Of a stretch of DNA of 5,126 nt, positions 4,198 through 5,126 are shown piece by piece; the stretch's first letter is position 1, and every line of letters starts with the position of its first letter. A program made the position numbers and the translations under genes. The DNA is from RUG754 sp041856085 (lineage in GTDB: Bacteria; Bacillota; Clostridia; Peptostreptococcales; Anaerovoracaceae): positions 1 to 5,126 of the forward strand of contig JBHAFL010000078.1 of the NCBI GenBank assembly GCA_041856085.1, given 5' to 3'. The notes below the pieces were generated by a model that was not told where the DNA came from, did no database searches, and saw only the letters and a list, made by a program, of their open reading frames with translations.

Positions 4198-5126
4198 ATG
4201 ATAAATGTAGCTATCAACGGGTTCGGAAGAATCGGAAGACTGGCGTTCAGACAGATTTTAGAGGATAAAGAAATGAAGGTTGTGGCGATAAACGATCTTA
4301 CCGAGCCGAAAATGCTCGCGCATCTTCTTAAATATGATTCTGTTCAGGGAGCATACAGAGGACATGAGGTGACTTTTGACGAAACTTCGATTTCGGTTGA
4401 CGGAGAGAAATTTACCGTATACAAAGAGCCGGACGCGAGCAAGCTCCCGTGGAAAGAACTCGACATAGACGTGGTTCTGGAATGCACGGGCTTTTATACC
4501 TCAAAGGCGAAATCACAGGCGCATATCGACGCGGGTGCAAAAAAAGTTCTGATTTCGGCGCCGGCAGGCAACGACCTTCCTACGATCGTATATGGCGTTA
4601 ATCATCAGACACTAAAAAAAGAAGACAACATCGTGTCCGGAGCATCATGTACCACTAACTGTCTTGCGCCTATGGCAAAGGTACTGAACGAATACAGGGA
4701 GCTGCGCACGGGGTTTATGACTACAATACATGCATATACCGGCGACCAGATGCTTCTTGACGGACCTCACAGAAAGGGCGACCTCAGAAGAGCCAGAGCC
4801 GGAGCGATAAATATCGTTCCGAACTCAACCGGCGCGGCTAAGGCGATAGGTTTGGTAATTCCGGAGCTTGACGGCAAGCTCATAGGCTCTGCTCAAAGGG
4901 TTCCCGTAGCTTCAGGTTCGATTACAATCCTTGATGCTACACTTAAGGATATGACAGACAGCGTTACCGTAGAGGGGATAAATGCCGCCATGAGGGCTGC
5001 GGCAGACGAGAGCTTCGGATACACGGAAGAGGAGCTCGTTTCATCAGACATCGTCGGAATGAGCTACGGCTCGCTTTTTGACGCTACGCAGACGCTTGCT
5101 CAGCAATGCGGTACTCACATCTTCGA
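4198..5126 (+). CDS. gap: Glyceraldehyde-3-phosphate dehydrogenase, type I (3' end outside window)
   Basis: This enzyme oxidises glyceraldehyde 3-phosphate to 1,3-bisphosphoglycerate with NAD+, feeding phosphoglycerate kinase encoded just upstream. The window holds 309 residues and two bases of the next codon, of about 335 expected. The Rossmann fold starts with INGFGRIGR (6-14), and Asp in IND (D33) suggests NAD rather than NADP as cofactor, hence a glycolytic role. The active site is SGASCTTNC with C151 as nucleophile; H178 in TTIHAYT is its base partner, and R234 in SAQRVPV binds phosphate. The segment DGPHRKGDLRRARAGA (188-203) is typical of clostridial and related type I enzymes. The ATG at 4198 has AGGAGG at 4184-4189, eight bases upstream. 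The reading frame has no stop before the window edge. It is probably cotranscribed with pgk, and may also have its own promoter in the 94-base spacer. Confidence 0.97.
   Translation, partial: MINVAINGFGRIGRLAFRQILEDKEMKVVAINDLTEPKMLAHLLKYDSVQGAYRGHEVTFDETSISVDGEKFTVYKEPDASKLPWKELDIDVVLECTGFYTSKAKSQAHIDAGAKKVLISAPAGNDLPTIVYGVNHQTLKKEDNIVSGASCTTNCLAPMAKVLNEYRELRTGFMTTIHAYTGDQMLLDGPHRKGDLRRARAGAINIVPNSTGAAKAIGLVIPELDGKLIGSAQRVPVASGSITILDATLKDMTDSVTVEGINAAMRAAADESFGYTEEELVSSDIVGMSYGSLFDATQTLAQQCGTHIF

Noticed and set aside
4177..4205. Perfect -35 hexamer TTGACA (4177-4182) upstream of gap
   Set aside because: The only -10 candidates at proper spacing fall on or after the gap ATG (GATAAA at 4200-4205), so transcription would start inside the gene; the hexamer also overlaps the ribosome binding region.

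Overview
The window looks like a chromosomal segment of a clostridial bacterium (Bacillota, Eubacteriales, perhaps Oscillospiraceae- or Lachnospiraceae-like; I cannot name a genus). The protein sequences, strong AGGAGG-type ribosome binding sites, A-rich intergenic DNA and the rpoN / phosphoglycerate kinase / GAPDH neighbourhood all point that way. Every gene lies on the + strand. Two are cut by the window edges: hom at the left and gap at the right.

Layout: (1) the 3' end of a homoserine dehydrogenase gene (2-439), which stops right at the end of the catalytic domain with no C-terminal ACT domain; (2) a 267-base, strongly A-rich spacer (440-706) with three AAGCAAAAA repeats and a weak promoter candidate; (3) a 165-residue protein with a C-terminal SEC-C zinc motif (707-1204), followed by an intrinsic terminator; (4) a 253-base leader (1205-1457) full of inverted repeats, with a good sigma-A type promoter; (5) rpoN, encoding sigma-54 (1458-2870); (6) pgk (2913-4103); (7) a 94-base spacer with a hairpin and a sigma-54 (-24/-12) promoter look-alike; (8) gap (4198 to the window end).

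rpoN, pgk and gap are closely spaced with no terminator visible between them, so they probably share transcripts. In several clostridia sigma-54 lies just upstream of a cggR-gap-pgk-tpi glycolytic operon. Here cggR, the usual repressor of that operon, is absent between rpoN and the glycolytic genes, and pgk precedes gap.

Two places deserve most attention. The rpoN leader has nested palindromes built around repeated TGGTATAAT, no Shine-Dalgarno sequence next to the start codon, and an extended -10 element so close to the ATG that a nearly leaderless transcript is conceivable. The pgk-gap spacer has a TGGCA-N6-CTGC element with the exact GG-N10-GC spacing of a sigma-54 promoter, about 33 bases upstream of the gap start in predicted transcript terms. 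Together they suggest, as inference only, that sigma-54 might directly feed into expression of GAPDH encoded two genes downstream of it.
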